Notes: generated by a model from the sequence alone, not told the origin. A DNA stretch of 64,000 nucleotides from Marinomonas sp. TW1 (GCF_001625355.1 NZ_JSEE01000001.1:248001-312000); one strand, 5' to 3'; shown: positions 41,899 through 51,410, counted from the first letter of the stretch. Program-made: numbers and translations.

Positions 41899-42921
41899 AT
41901 GAGTGCGGTTGCCTATCAGCACTTTGTGCAAGCAAAAGCCGATGAGAAAGCAGAAAAACAAGCGCCTTTCGTCAGCGTCATCATCCCTTTTTTAAACGAG
42001 CGAGATGTCTTAGAACAATGCCACCTGCGAGTTTGCAATGCTTTATCCGCTCTCAATCAATCTTGTGAAATCGTCTATGTGGATGATGGTAGCCAAGATT
42101 CTAGCTGGCAATTGGTCAGCCAATTCCAACACCCAACGCACAGCATCCGCAGCTTAAGACTCAGTCGAAACTTCGGCAAGGAAGCAGCGTTAAGCGCGGG
42201 ATTAAAAGCGGCCTTGGGACAATGCGTGATATTATTGGATGCCGACCTTCAGGATCCACCCGAATACATTCCCGATATGGTTGACGCTTGGCAACAAGGC
42301 GCTCAAGTCGTCGAAATGCAGCGTCGAGAAAGACACGGTGAAAATTGGCTAAAACGCACAACCGCCCATTGCTTCTATCGCTTTATGTCGTATATCAGCG
42401 ACTCCCCCATCACAGAAAATGTGGGAGACTTTCGACTTATGGACCAGAAGGTAGTCGAGGTCATCAACACCCTGCCTGAACGAACTCGCTTTATGAAAGG
42501 CCTATTAGCTTGGCCTGGTTTTACCCGCCAAGTCATGACCTTTGATCGGGACCCAAGACTGGCTGGCGAAACAAAATGGAATTACCCAAAACTCGTCCAC
42601 CTTGCCTTAGAAGGCATTACCTCTTTCAGTACGAAACCGTTACGTTGGGCGACCCTAGCAGGACTGACTACATCGTTTTTTACCTTTGTCATGGCCATGG
42701 TCGTGCTGACCAAAACCTTAGTATGGGGCGAGCCGGTAGTTGGTTATCCTTCAACCGTTTTGATCATCTTATTTTTAGGCGGCATTCAACTCCTATCGAT
42801 TGGCGTTTTAGGGGAATATGTCGGTCGCCTCTTTATCGAATCCAAGCAACGCCCTTTGTATGTCCTAATGGAAGAAACCACCTCAGCACCTACTTTTGCC
42901 CAATCGGAAACAACAAAATGA
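41899..42921 (+). CDS. GtrB/DPM-type family 2 glycosyltransferase
   Basis: Membrane glycosyltransferase of 340 residues that loads a sugar onto undecaprenyl phosphate. The GT2 catalytic domain has VSVIIPFLNERDVL, YVDDGSQDSSW, LSRNFGKEAALSAGL and the metal-binding LDADLQDPPE. Two C-terminal transmembrane helices (about 238-300) precede GVLGEYVGRLFIESK. The next gene overlaps it by 4 bp (ATGA), so the two are translationally coupled. The sugar is unknown. Confidence 0.92.
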   Translation: MSAVAYQHFVQAKADEKAEKQAPFVSVIIPFLNERDVLEQCHLRVCNALSALNQSCEIVYVDDGSQDSSWQLVSQFQHPTHSIRSLRLSRNFGKEAALSAGLKAALGQCVILLDADLQDPPEYIPDMVDAWQQGAQVVEMQRRERHGENWLKRTTAHCFYRFMSYISDSPITENVGDFRLMDQKVVEVINTLPERTRFMKGLLAWPGFTRQVMTFDRDPRLAGETKWNYPKLVHLALEGITSFSTKPLRWATLAGLTTSFFTFVMAMVVLTKTLVWGEPVVGYPSTVLIILFLGGIQLLSIGVLGEYVGRLFIESKQRPLYVLMEETTSAPTFAQSETTK

Positions 42922-44339
42922 TAAAACCTACTCATTCCATTCTTAATAAGACTCTGATATGGCTTCTGGCCCTTTGCGTCGGTCTGCGCTTTGCTTCTTT
43001 AGCCCTTTACCCTTTGATGGATACCACCGAAGCCAGGTATGGGGAAATGGCCCGCATCATGTTCGAAACCGGAAACTGGGTGACCCCTATGTTTGATTAT
43101 GGGATTCCATTTTGGGGGAAACCGCCTCTCTTCACTTGGTTAAGCAGTTTAGGATTTACTGTATTTGGGGTAAATGAGTTCGGCGCACGAATACCACACT
43201 TGCTGGTCGGTGTTGGCATTATCACGTTGCTTTATCAATTTGCTCGCGATGAGTATAAAAGCAAAGCACTTGGCTTACTCTGCGCCGCCATTTTAGCTTC
43301 AACATCCTCCTTCATTCTATTAAGCGGTGCCGTTATGACAGACACCGCCCTAACGTTTTCGATCAGCCTTAGTATGGTCAGCTTCTGGCAGGCTTGGAAT
43401 GGAAAACACAAAATCTGGGGCTATCTGTTCTTCGTTGGCTTAGCACTTGGCATGCTCTCAAAAGGTCCACTAGCCATCGTACTTGTCGGCATTAGCCTTA
43501 CCCTTTGGTTACTGCCGAATGGTCGATGGAAACAGCTTTGGCAACGTCTACCTTGGGGTTATGGCAGCATGTTATTCATCGCCATTGCGTTACCTTGGTA
43601 TCTCATTGCTGAACATCGAACGCCCGGTTTCTTAAATTATTTTATTGTTGGCGAACACATTAAGCGTTTTATTGTCAGTGGTTGGCAGGGCGATTTGTAT
43701 GGTTCAGCTCACGAAAGAACGCGCGGTACCATCTGGCTTTACGCTTTCTTAGCCATGCTTCCTTGGAGTCCGATACTTATTTGGCAATGGCTTCGTAACC
43801 TCAAAGAAAATCGTGATGTTGAGCAAAGCGAAAATGGTATGACGAGTTTTCTGCTCCTGTGGATGCTTGCTCCCATGCTGCTGTTTAGCTTTTCCGGTAA
43901 TATTCTGGCCAGTTATGTTATGCCCGCCTTACCAGCAATGGCCTTATTGCTGACGCAGTTACACCTGCAACGACCGCTCCCCTTCAGACTTTATCAACTT
44001 GGTTTCGTCACCCCTTTGCTATTAATTGGCTTAGTGAGTGCGCTACATTTCCAATGGGTCAAGGTAAAATCTGAACGTGATCTGCTCACACAATGGCAAG
44101 CACAAGAGGAAGCGCAACATAGCGATTTATTCTATCTTCATAAACGCCCATTTTCAGGACAATATTACTCAGCTGGTCATGCAAAAGAACGCTCAGCGAA
44201 CATTCATACTTGGTTGCCAAATCAGCTAAACACGTTTTTCATTATCCAAGCCAAAAAGGACCATACTGACTACCTAGATTGGTCATGTCAGGAAAGAGGT
44301 CAATCTAAGGCGGAAACGTTACTCTTTTGCCAATCCTAG
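42918..44339 (+). CDS. ArnT/PMT-family membrane glycosyltransferase
   Basis: GT-C/GT39-fold transferase of 473 residues with about eleven helices. The first periplasmic loop has the catalytic acidic motif MDTTEARYGEMARIM, followed by FGKPPLFTWL-like (FWGKPPLFTWLSSLG) as in ArnT. It should transfer a polyprenyl-linked sugar to lipid A, a glycan or protein. The ATG at 42918 overlaps the GtrB-like stop; the open frame upstream to 42576 runs inside the previous gene and is rejected. Compared with about 550 for E. coli ArnT, the C-terminal periplasmic domain is short. Confidence 0.88.
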   Translation: MIKPTHSILNKTLIWLLALCVGLRFASLALYPLMDTTEARYGEMARIMFETGNWVTPMFDYGIPFWGKPPLFTWLSSLGFTVFGVNEFGARIPHLLVGVGIITLLYQFARDEYKSKALGLLCAAILASTSSFILLSGAVMTDTALTFSISLSMVSFWQAWNGKHKIWGYLFFVGLALGMLSKGPLAIVLVGISLTLWLLPNGRWKQLWQRLPWGYGSMLFIAIALPWYLIAEHRTPGFLNYFIVGEHIKRFIVSGWQGDLYGSAHERTRGTIWLYAFLAMLPWSPILIWQWLRNLKENRDVEQSENGMTSFLLLWMLAPMLLFSFSGNILASYVMPALPAMALLLTQLHLQRPLPFRLYQLGFVTPLLLIGLVSALHFQWVKVKSERDLLTQWQAQEEAQHSDLFYLHKRPFSGQYYSAGHAKERSANIHTWLPNQLNTFFIIQAKKDHTDYLDWSCQERGQSKAETLLFCQS

Positions 44340-44345
44340 ACATAA

Positions 44346-44377
44346 AAAAGAGCGTCACTAGATAATGACGCTCTTTT
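44346..44377. terminator. Terminator after the glycosyltransferase operon
   Basis: Perfect 12-bp stem AAAAGAGCGTCA / TGACGCTCTTTT with an 8-nt loop between convergent genes. Works in both directions. Confidence 0.88.
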
Positions 44378-44408
44378 CAAATCCAATCATGGAAACAAGC
44401 ATGATGCC

Positions 44409-45527
44409 TTACATCACAACAGAACCATAACTGGGCTCAGCATGGGAGTGATCCAGAGCCTCTTGAGCATGCGCCATCTTCAACACATCACCACTATTTG
44501 GTAATTGAAAGTCGCCTTGCACTTGATTACTCCATGCTTGCTTACGCTCATCTCGCGGCGATACACCAATGTGTTTACGATAGCAGCGACTAAAATGCGG
44601 GGTCGAGATAAAACCACACGCCATGGAAATTTCGACAATGGACATATTCGATTGCTTGAGCAATTTTCGAGCTCGCTCTAATCTAAGTTTCAAATAATAT
44701 TTTGATGGTGAGCAGTCCAAGTGTCGATGAAACATACGCTCAATTTGACGGCGAGAGACATCAACAAACGTCGCCAACTCGTCCAACTCTATTGGCTCCT
44801 CCAAGTTGTTCTCCATCAACTCAATCACATCCACCAACTTGGTCGCACCAGCACCGCCCGTATTGAACTGACGCATCGGCATACGCTGTTGATCTGACTC
44901 ATGACGAATCCGCTCACAAATAAACATGTCTGAAATAGCGCTGGATAAACGCGGCCCATGCTGCTTCGCAATCATGGTTAACAACATATCCATAGACGCG
45001 GTACCACCAGAGGACGTAATCCGATCACGATCCAGAGAGAAGAGTCGATTATTGCATTTCACCTTAGGAAAAATTTCTTGCAGTGCCGTCAAACACTCCC
45101 AATGCACACTGCATTGATAGCCGTCTAGCAAGCCAGCATACGCCAGCAAGTAGGCCCCAGTGCAGATGCCACCTATGGTCACGCCTTTGCGAGCTTGCTT
45201 TGATAGCCAGGAAGCTTGCTTAGCCGTATAGGCTCGGGTGATGTCGACACCGCCCGCCACTATAATTAAGTCAAAATCGGCCGTGTCATAAATGGACAGA
45301 TCCGGTGATAGACTTAAACCATCACTGGCGGTAACGGGCTGACCGTCCTCGGAGATAAGACTCCAATTATAAAGCGTGTCCGCCGATAATTGATTGGCCA
45401 TGCGTAATGGCTCAATGGAAGAAGCCAATGCAATCATTGTAAAATGATCCAGTAGCAAAAAGCCCACTTTGGTGGTTTTTTTCGAGCCAAGCGTGGTGGT
45501 TGCGCTAGAGCGTGTTGCCATTACCAT
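44409..45527 (-). CDS. gbdR: GlxA/AraC-family regulator of glycine betaine catabolism (GbdR)
   Basis: Activator of 372 residues with an N-terminal DJ-1/PfpI-like domain (KVGFLLLDHFTMIALASSIEPLRMAN, GGICTGAYLLAYAGLLDG) and a C-terminal AraC helix-turn-helix pair (VDVSRRQIERMFHRHL, IVEISMACGFISTPHFSRCYR). In Pseudomonas, GbdR senses glycine betaine or dimethylglycine and activates gbcA and gbcB, which lie next door here. The N-terminal start MVMATR may be M1 or M3. Confidence 0.88.
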   Translation of the reverse strand: MVMATRSSATTTLGSKKTTKVGFLLLDHFTMIALASSIEPLRMANQLSADTLYNWSLISEDGQPVTASDGLSLSPDLSIYDTADFDLIIVAGGVDITRAYTAKQASWLSKQARKGVTIGGICTGAYLLAYAGLLDGYQCSVHWECLTALQEIFPKVKCNNRLFSLDRDRITSSGGTASMDMLLTMIAKQHGPRLSSAISDMFICERIRHESDQQRMPMRQFNTGGAGATKLVDVIELMENNLEEPIELDELATFVDVSRRQIERMFHRHLDCSPSKYYLKLRLERARKLLKQSNMSIVEISMACGFISTPHFSRCYRKHIGVSPRDERKQAWSNQVQGDFQLPNSGDVLKMAHAQEALDHSHAEPSYGSVVM

Positions 45528-45833
45528 ATTAATGCCCTCATCTATGCACTTTCCCTACTACACAGCAAAATACAGACCATGTTTGAGGTGGCGCTTTTTA
45601 TTTTTAAAGGAAACACAAAAGCAATTGCTAAGACTTTGTCATGTTTGAGGAAGATGCCAAGTAGCCATTGGACTTGTGCGACCTTCCACAGTGTTCATAA
45701 CGTGTTTCAATGGGCTTTATTCGAACCCTAAGAAATACCTCATTGCACTAATATAGACCAAGTTTGCTCTTTTATTGAACGCTTATTTAACAAAAATGAA
45801 CACGCTTGTGCCAAATTTATTTTCTACTGGCTT
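45528..45833. other. Intergenic region between gbdR and gbcB
   Basis: About 306 bp without a gene. It must hold the gbdR promoter (minus strand). A direct repeat CATGTTTGAGG occurs at 45579-45589 and 45640-45650 (61-bp period), a possible regulator site. No clear terminator for gbcB was seen. Confidence 0.5.
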
Positions 45834-46955
45834 TTAGTACTCGATAATCACATCCGATTTCGGGACGGTACAGCAAGATAAAACATAGCCAGCGTCAACA
45901 TCTTCATCGGTGATACCACCATTATGATCCATCTGGGTTTGGCCCTCTTTTATCATTACCTTACACGTTCCACATATCCCCATGCCACACGCTTTTGGAA
46001 TCATTAAATCCAGTTTGGCCGCGGCATTATGTAAGGTTTCACCTGCGGCAACTTGGATACTCTTGCCACTGCCTTCAAACTCCACTCTCAACAGATCGGC
46101 CTGACTAACAGCATCCGCTTCAGCCTGCGCGACTTCAGCTAACTCAATGGCATCCTCCACCACATCCACAGGAGTCGAACCAAATGACTCTTCATGGTAA
46201 TGAGACATATCAAACCCTCTTTCTTTCAGAAGGTTTTTCACGGCTCGCATATAAGGCGCAGGGCCACAGCAGAAAATTTCTCGCTCCATAAAATCCGGGG
46301 AAATCATGTCTAATTTAGACGCATCCAAATAACCACGATAGCCCTGCCAAGGCAAACCGTTTTCCATCCGCTCCACAATCAGATACAAACCAAAGTTATC
46401 CAAACGTGCCGCCATGTGATCCAACTCACGAGAAAAAATGACATCCCTCGGGGAACGTGCACTGTGAATGAACGTCATGTCCACTTCTGCATTGGTATCA
46501 AACCACCAACGCGCCATGGACATCAGCGGTGTAATGCCCACACCACCAGATAACAAGAGCACTTTCTCAGCTGGAAAATCAATACAGTTAAACTGCCCAA
46601 CAGGACCATGCACTGCGAGCTCGACACCCACCTTCATATTGTCATGCAGCCAGTTGGACACTTCACCGCCAGGCACTCTTTTAATCGTGATGGAAAAACT
46701 GTAAGGCACGGATGGAGAACTGGAGATGGTATAAGAACGCATCACTTGTTTATTGTCGATTTCCAACTCTAAAGTGACAAATTGACCAGGTTTGAAGAAA
46801 AACATGACCGGTTGTTGTGCCATAAAACAGAAGGTCTTCACGTCCCATGTTTCATGGATCACCTTCACACAACGTACATTATGGCGACCATTTACCCAAG
46901 TTTGAGTATTAACGGGAGCAAAGTAATCGGCTGGAGCATTGTTCATGTCTGTCAT
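45834..46955 (-). CDS. gbcB: Glycine betaine monooxygenase, reductase component (GbcB)
   Basis: Electron-transfer partner of GbcA in oxidative demethylation of glycine betaine to dimethylglycine. The 373 residues have an FAD-binding domain (RSYTISSSP), an NAD-binding domain (LLLSGGVGITPLMSMARWW) and a C-terminal plant-type 2Fe-2S domain with CGMGICGTC and the later SCC cysteines. It is divergent from gbcA, so one control region serves both. Confidence 0.92.
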   Translation of the reverse strand: MTDMNNAPADYFAPVNTQTWVNGRHNVRCVKVIHETWDVKTFCFMAQQPVMFFFKPGQFVTLELEIDNKQVMRSYTISSSPSVPYSFSITIKRVPGGEVSNWLHDNMKVGVELAVHGPVGQFNCIDFPAEKVLLLSGGVGITPLMSMARWWFDTNAEVDMTFIHSARSPRDVIFSRELDHMAARLDNFGLYLIVERMENGLPWQGYRGYLDASKLDMISPDFMEREIFCCGPAPYMRAVKNLLKERGFDMSHYHEESFGSTPVDVVEDAIELAEVAQAEADAVSQADLLRVEFEGSGKSIQVAAGETLHNAAAKLDLMIPKACGMGICGTCKVMIKEGQTQMDHNGGITDEDVDAGYVLSCCTVPKSDVIIEY

Positions 46956-47212
46956 CGCATCTGTCCTTCAAAGTAAAGAAGTCGTTATCACCATTTCGAG
47001 CCATTTTGGTGGCTATGCTCAAAGTCAATTTAACCCTGAACGACAATAACTTGCTCATGGCAGCCAAGCGCATGATTCATCGACGGTTGAGCGTCGATTT
47101 AAATGCCAACCTGTGTCGTGATTGGGCATTTTCACATCCACTATTTAAGACAATATGGCGACATTAATGCCACCTAACTCCATCAATCTTTTTGTCAGTA
47201 AGGTCCAGAAAG
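46956..47212. promoter_or_regulatory. Divergent control region between gbcB and gbcA
   Basis: The 257 bp hold two inverted repeats: ATCGACGGTTGAGCGTCGAT (47079-47098), with 7-bp perfect arms, and AAATGCC / GGCATTT (47101-47131) with a 17-nt spacer. They are adjacent and closer to gbcA, and are candidate GbdR sites. I cannot name the exact -10 elements. Confidence 0.55.
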
Positions 47213-48484
47213 ATGAATCAACAAGATTTACTCAATATTCGTCATGCTAGTGTAGCCGATGCCAAAACCGCCATGCGCGATCTACTAACGTCTCGCCCAA
47301 CTCATTATTCGTTAGAGGCGCCGCTTTATAATGATCCACATATGTTTCGCATCGACATGGAAGAAATTTTTCAAAAAGAATGGTTGTTTGTTGGCATGAC
47401 CAGCGAAATCCCAAAAAAAGGGGATTATTTTACGGTTGAAATTGGCCAGAACCCGGTACTCATTGTTCGAGACGCCGAAGGCAAGGTGAACGCTTTTCAC
47501 AACACCTGTAGACACCGTGGTTCCATCATTTGCACTGAACACAGGGGCAAGGTTGCCAACCTCGTTTGTCCTTATCATCAGTGGACTTACGACTTAAAAG
47601 GCAACCTGTTGTTTGCTGGCACCGAAATGAACAAAGATTTTCAGTTAAAAGAACATGGTTTGAAATCAACCCACTGCAAAAACGCTGGCGGTTTCATTTT
47701 TATCTGTTTAGCGGAAGAGGCACCAGATGATGGTTTCGATGACTATCTAGCGACACTGGAACGCTATATGGAACCCTACGATGTCGAAAACACCAAGCTT
47801 GCTGTCGAGTCCACCATGTATGAAAAAGCCAATTGGAAACTGGTGCTCGAAAACAACCGAGAATGCTACCACTGCTCTGCCAGTCACCCAGAGTTGTTAA
47901 ACACCTTATTAGAATGGGATGACACCGAAGATCCTCGAGCTTCACAAGAATTTCTTGATCATTATGCAGAACAATCGGCTCAATGGGACGCCGAAGGCAT
48001 CCCACATGAACACCAAAGTTTTGGCACAGTGCAACGGAACCGCATTGTGCGTATGCCTCTTAAAAAAGGCACACATGTTATGACCATTGACGGCACAACG
48101 GCCTCCGCTAAATTATTAGGGCGAATCCAAAACCGCTCACTTGGTTCCATGCGCATTCTGCATCTACCGAATTCTTGGAACCACATGCAATCGGATCACT
48201 TTATTGTGTTCAGAGTGCTGCCAATCTCTGCGCAAGAAACCTTAGTGACAACCAAGTGGTTTGTACATAAAAACGCAGTTGAAGGGGTAGATTATGACCC
48301 TGATAATTTGCGCAAAGTGTGGGATGCGACTAACGAACAAGACAAAGTTCTCGGTGAACGTAACCAACAAGGGATTAATTCCATTGGCTATCAACCAGGT
48401 CCTTACTCTGAAACCTACGAGTTTGGTGTGATCAATTTCCTTAACTGGTACGCCCATACAATGCAAAAGAACCTAACGGTGTAA
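47213..48484 (+). CDS. gbcA: Glycine betaine monooxygenase, oxygenase component (GbcA)
   Basis: Rieske non-heme iron oxygenase of 423 residues. The Rieske centre uses C99-R-H101 and C119-P-Y-H122. The mononuclear iron site includes ENNRECYHCSASHPEL with His220 and His225. It removes one methyl group of glycine betaine as formaldehyde, using electrons from GbcB. ATG 47213 is preferred; the TTG at 47192 is too far from a ribosome site. The family starts near DLLNIRHASVADAKTAMRDL. Confidence 0.93.
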   Translation: MNQQDLLNIRHASVADAKTAMRDLLTSRPTHYSLEAPLYNDPHMFRIDMEEIFQKEWLFVGMTSEIPKKGDYFTVEIGQNPVLIVRDAEGKVNAFHNTCRHRGSIICTEHRGKVANLVCPYHQWTYDLKGNLLFAGTEMNKDFQLKEHGLKSTHCKNAGGFIFICLAEEAPDDGFDDYLATLERYMEPYDVENTKLAVESTMYEKANWKLVLENNRECYHCSASHPELLNTLLEWDDTEDPRASQEFLDHYAEQSAQWDAEGIPHEHQSFGTVQRNRIVRMPLKKGTHVMTIDGTTASAKLLGRIQNRSLGSMRILHLPNSWNHMQSDHFIVFRVLPISAQETLVTTKWFVHKNAVEGVDYDPDNLRKVWDATNEQDKVLGERNQQGINSIGYQPGPYSETYEFGVINFLNWYAHTMQKNLTV

Positions 48485-48513
48485 TATCCCAATAAGGCCA
48501 ACAGTAAAGCATT

Positions 48514-48542
48514 AAAAAAGCGAGCACTCTGCTCGCTTTTTT
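48514..48542. terminator. Bidirectional terminator between gbcA and pssA
   Basis: 13-bp perfect stem AAAAAAGCGAGCA / TGCTCGCTTTTTT with a 3-nt loop, between convergent genes. Confidence 0.9.
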
Positions 48543-48570
48543 AATGTGTCATGAAATGCCCAAAATAGGC

Positions 48571-49908
48571 TTACAAAATACGTTTTAACAAGCGATCTGC
48601 TTTTACTCGAAACACACGTTTCAGTAGCTTCTGAATGGCCACTGGATAATCACGACGCGTATCAAGCTGAAGGTAATTAGAAACGGTTTTCGTGTGATCA
48701 AATATGTTGCCAAATTCAGCCAGAAACTTCTCTTCAAGAAGCTGATGATTATCTTGAACCAATAAACCATTTTCTAAATCTAATGCCCAGGCCCTTGGAT
48801 TAACATTATTGCCGGTCAACAAGGCTTTATTTCGATCCACCCACAAACCTTTCAGATGAAAGCTATTAGCCTCATGACGCCATAAATAAATGGATAAATC
48901 GCCGGAAGCGAGGTATTTGCGATTCGCACGCGCAAATTTACGTAAAATAATTTCGTACAAATAAGGCAAGCCACCAATGGCTTTAAACGTCTGATCTTGT
49001 GGAATATAAAAATCGTTTGCGACCTTATCACCCACAATGATATGCGTTTTCACACCACGTTTAATGGCTCGTTTCACCTCTCTCAAAACCACTTTAGGTA
49101 AATTGAAATAAGGGGTACAGAGGTACAACTCATGCTTTGCCTCGGCAATCATTTCGACAATGCATTGATTTAATTGATTGTCTTTTTTACCAATGCCCAC
49201 CAGCGGAGTAATGCCAACATGGTGTTCGTCAATCAACTCACTTTCTAATGGATAAGACGCTTCCGACAATGACATTCGGTATTGCTTGATTAAGGGTTTC
49301 AACTTCTTCGTCGTTGGCCACTCACCTTTGGTAAAATCTTTTACCGCGATGTGACCTATCATGACTTGCTCGATAAAACTGACCATGCTGTCTGCCAGTT
49401 TTTGATTCTCAATGACATGATAACGGTCAAATCGATATTTATCATGACGATGCAAATAGACATTATTCAAACTCGCGCCACTGTAAATCACCGTATCATC
49501 GATAATGAAGCCTTTTAAATGCAACACACCAAATACTTCTCGATGACGAACCGGCACCCCATAAATGGCAATTTGCTCTTTGTATTTCTGAGCAAATTCT
49601 TGATACATCGCCGCATTGCCCTCGCATGCTTCGGCACCAATTAACCCTCGTTGCGCACGATGCCAATCAACACAGATCACAATATCTAAGTCTGGACTAC
49701 GCTGCTTAGCCTCATACGCCGCCGTCAAAATCTCACGCCCAGCCTCATCATTTTCCAAATAAAGTGCCACCAGGAAAATTCTCGACTTCGCCGTTCGGAT
49801 AGCCTCTAAAAGGTACTTACGATACTCAACAGCAGAATGAAGGATATTAAAATTGTCTGGATGAACAGAAAAAGCGGGTAAAGAAACAAACAAAGAGGCT
49901 TGTGGCAT
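48571..49908 (-). CDS. pssA: CDP-diacylglycerol--serine O-phosphatidyltransferase (PssA, PLD-type)
   Basis: Makes phosphatidylserine, the precursor of phosphatidylethanolamine via Psd (27.4 kb). The 445 residues (from M at 49908) have two phospholipase D-type HxK motifs, HLKGFIIDDTVIYSGASLNN and HLKGLWVDRNKALLTGNNVN. This is the E. coli-type soluble enzyme, not the integral membrane type. The longer frame to 49953 is not supported by the family start. Confidence 0.92.
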   Translation of the reverse strand: MPQASLFVSLPAFSVHPDNFNILHSAVEYRKYLLEAIRTAKSRIFLVALYLENDEAGREILTAAYEAKQRSPDLDIVICVDWHRAQRGLIGAEACEGNAAMYQEFAQKYKEQIAIYGVPVRHREVFGVLHLKGFIIDDTVIYSGASLNNVYLHRHDKYRFDRYHVIENQKLADSMVSFIEQVMIGHIAVKDFTKGEWPTTKKLKPLIKQYRMSLSEASYPLESELIDEHHVGITPLVGIGKKDNQLNQCIVEMIAEAKHELYLCTPYFNLPKVVLREVKRAIKRGVKTHIIVGDKVANDFYIPQDQTFKAIGGLPYLYEIILRKFARANRKYLASGDLSIYLWRHEANSFHLKGLWVDRNKALLTGNNVNPRAWALDLENGLLVQDNHQLLEEKFLAEFGNIFDHTKTVSNYLQLDTRRDYPVAIQKLLKRVFRVKADRLLKRIL

Positions 49909-50076
49909 GATAATTAAATGCGACCTTAATAAAAAAACAGTGAACTGTAACAAAACGGCTTAGCTTTTGCTCGTAAAGCGCCAAGATAATTAAAATTAAA
50001 GCGCACTGAATCTAAATAAACTTGAATTCCTTACGAGATTACAAAAGTTTACATTTAAATTCAAGCTTACCAATCA

Positions 50077-51033
50077 TCAGCTCATCTTGATTTCTCTGAA
50101 GCTCTGATGTGCCTCAAGATAGGTTAACCAAGATTCATCAATGCGCTTAACCTCCCCTTTGATCCAGCGGCGAAAGCTCTGAACCTTGTCATACCGAAAA
50201 TGCGGTGCTGGGGCGACCAAATAAAAATCGTATTTAGATTTCATATAAACAGGCAAAGGACAAATGAGCAGCTTTTTCTGAAGCAATTCATAGACCAAAC
50301 TAAAACGCATCATGGCGAGCCCTTGTCGGGACAGCAAAGCCTCCACCAAGGAGGTGGAGTCGGCAACGTGAAGGTGAGACTTCAAAGGCATATCATACAT
50401 TTTCAAGAAGGTTTGTAACTTTGGCCACACATGGTCCATATCCGGCCCAGTATCTGTGATGATAGGAATGTGACTTAACTGTTGCTCAATCGGCTCTTTT
50501 TCATGAAACAGGTCTGGGTGACAAACCGGGATTAAAAATTCTTCAAATAACAGTTCAGACTGCAACCCTTCATACTGTCCATGCCCTAAACGAACGCAGA
50601 GATCTAAATCACTATTAGCAAAGTCAGATAGTCCAATACTCGGGCTTAGACGTAAATTAATATCCGCTGCCTGTTGCTGAAACAGTCCTAATCGTGGCAC
50701 CAGCCATCGACTGGAAAAAGACGGAACCACGCTGATCACCAAGGTATTTGGATTTGCGTCTTCTGATATTCCTCTTACCCCCTCTTCCATCAATCGAAAC
50801 GCCTTCTCTATATAATCAAAGAGGTATCGACCTTCCGATGTCAACGCCACTTGTCGAGTATGTCGCTCAAATAAAGCCACGCCAAGGTGTTGTTCTAGGG
50901 TTTTGATCTGCTGACTCACCGCCGCTTGGGTGACAAATAACTGATCCGCCGCGGCTTTAAAACTCAAAACTTCGGCGGCATAACGAAACGCCTGCATAGA
51001 TTTTAAAGGCGGTAAGCCTCTTGATCTGGACAT
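50077..51033 (-). CDS. LysR-family transcriptional regulator
   Basis: A 318-residue regulator with an N-terminal helix-turn-helix (LKSMQAFRYAAEVLSFKAAADQLFVTQAAVSQQIKTLEQHLG) and a GcvA-type effector domain (ISVVPSFSSRWLVPRLGLF). It is divergent from a small DUF1127 gene. A palindrome TTAAG-N5-CTTAA lies in between at 51047-51061 and fits the LysR T-N11/13-A pattern. The signal it senses is unknown. Confidence 0.88.
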   Translation of the reverse strand: MSRSRGLPPLKSMQAFRYAAEVLSFKAAADQLFVTQAAVSQQIKTLEQHLGVALFERHTRQVALTSEGRYLFDYIEKAFRLMEEGVRGISEDANPNTLVISVVPSFSSRWLVPRLGLFQQQAADINLRLSPSIGLSDFANSDLDLCVRLGHGQYEGLQSELLFEEFLIPVCHPDLFHEKEPIEQQLSHIPIITDTGPDMDHVWPKLQTFLKMYDMPLKSHLHVADSTSLVEALLSRQGLAMMRFSLVYELLQKKLLICPLPVYMKSKYDFYLVAPAPHFRYDKVQSFRRWIKGEVKRIDESWLTYLEAHQSFREIKMS

Positions 51034-51149
51034 AACAGCACCATGGTTAAGTTTTTCTTAATCATAGACGCTTTTTTCTCGTTTGTCGCCACACACTAAA
51101 TTGATCATTATTCAATCACCAAATGACAAAAACACATCAGGAGATCACA

Positions 51150-51389
51150 ATGAAAACGCATTCCAATCAATCATCCGAACTGGTAAACGTTTGCTCAACG
51201 ATCGTTGAAAAACAGCACAATGCATTAGCCAGACTAAACAGTAAAAACTGGCGAATACTGATCGCTAAAATGCATCATAACTGGAGAACCCGTCGTCAGT
51301 TGAATCGACTGGATGACTCGCAACTGAAAGACTTGGGCTTAACCTCAAGCGATGTTTACCAAGAAGTACACAAACCTTTATGGAAATAA
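51150..51389 (+). CDS. DUF1127-family small protein
   Basis: A 79-residue protein whose C-terminal half, WRTRRQLNRLDDSQLKDLGLTSSDV, is the DUF1127 (YjiS-like) domain with its arginine-rich helix. Family members have been tied to RNA turnover and phosphate or carbon metabolism in alphaproteobacteria; the role here is unknown. ATG 51150 has GGAGA upstream. It is followed by a terminator hairpin. Confidence 0.8.
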   Translation: MKTHSNQSSELVNVCSTIVEKQHNALARLNSKNWRILIAKMHHNWRTRRQLNRLDDSQLKDLGLTSSDVYQEVHKPLWK

Positions 51390-51410
51390 TCTTATTGCAA
51401 CGCATCATTA

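Noticed and set aside
42576-42917. Long in-frame extension of the ArnT-like gene
   Set aside because: It lies inside the GtrB-like gene in another frame, and the ATGA overlap at 42918 gives the normal start.
50021-50065. Terminator after the LysR gene at 50 kb
   Set aside because: CTTGAATT / AATTCAAG arms are 29 nt apart and without a T-run, so too weak to call.
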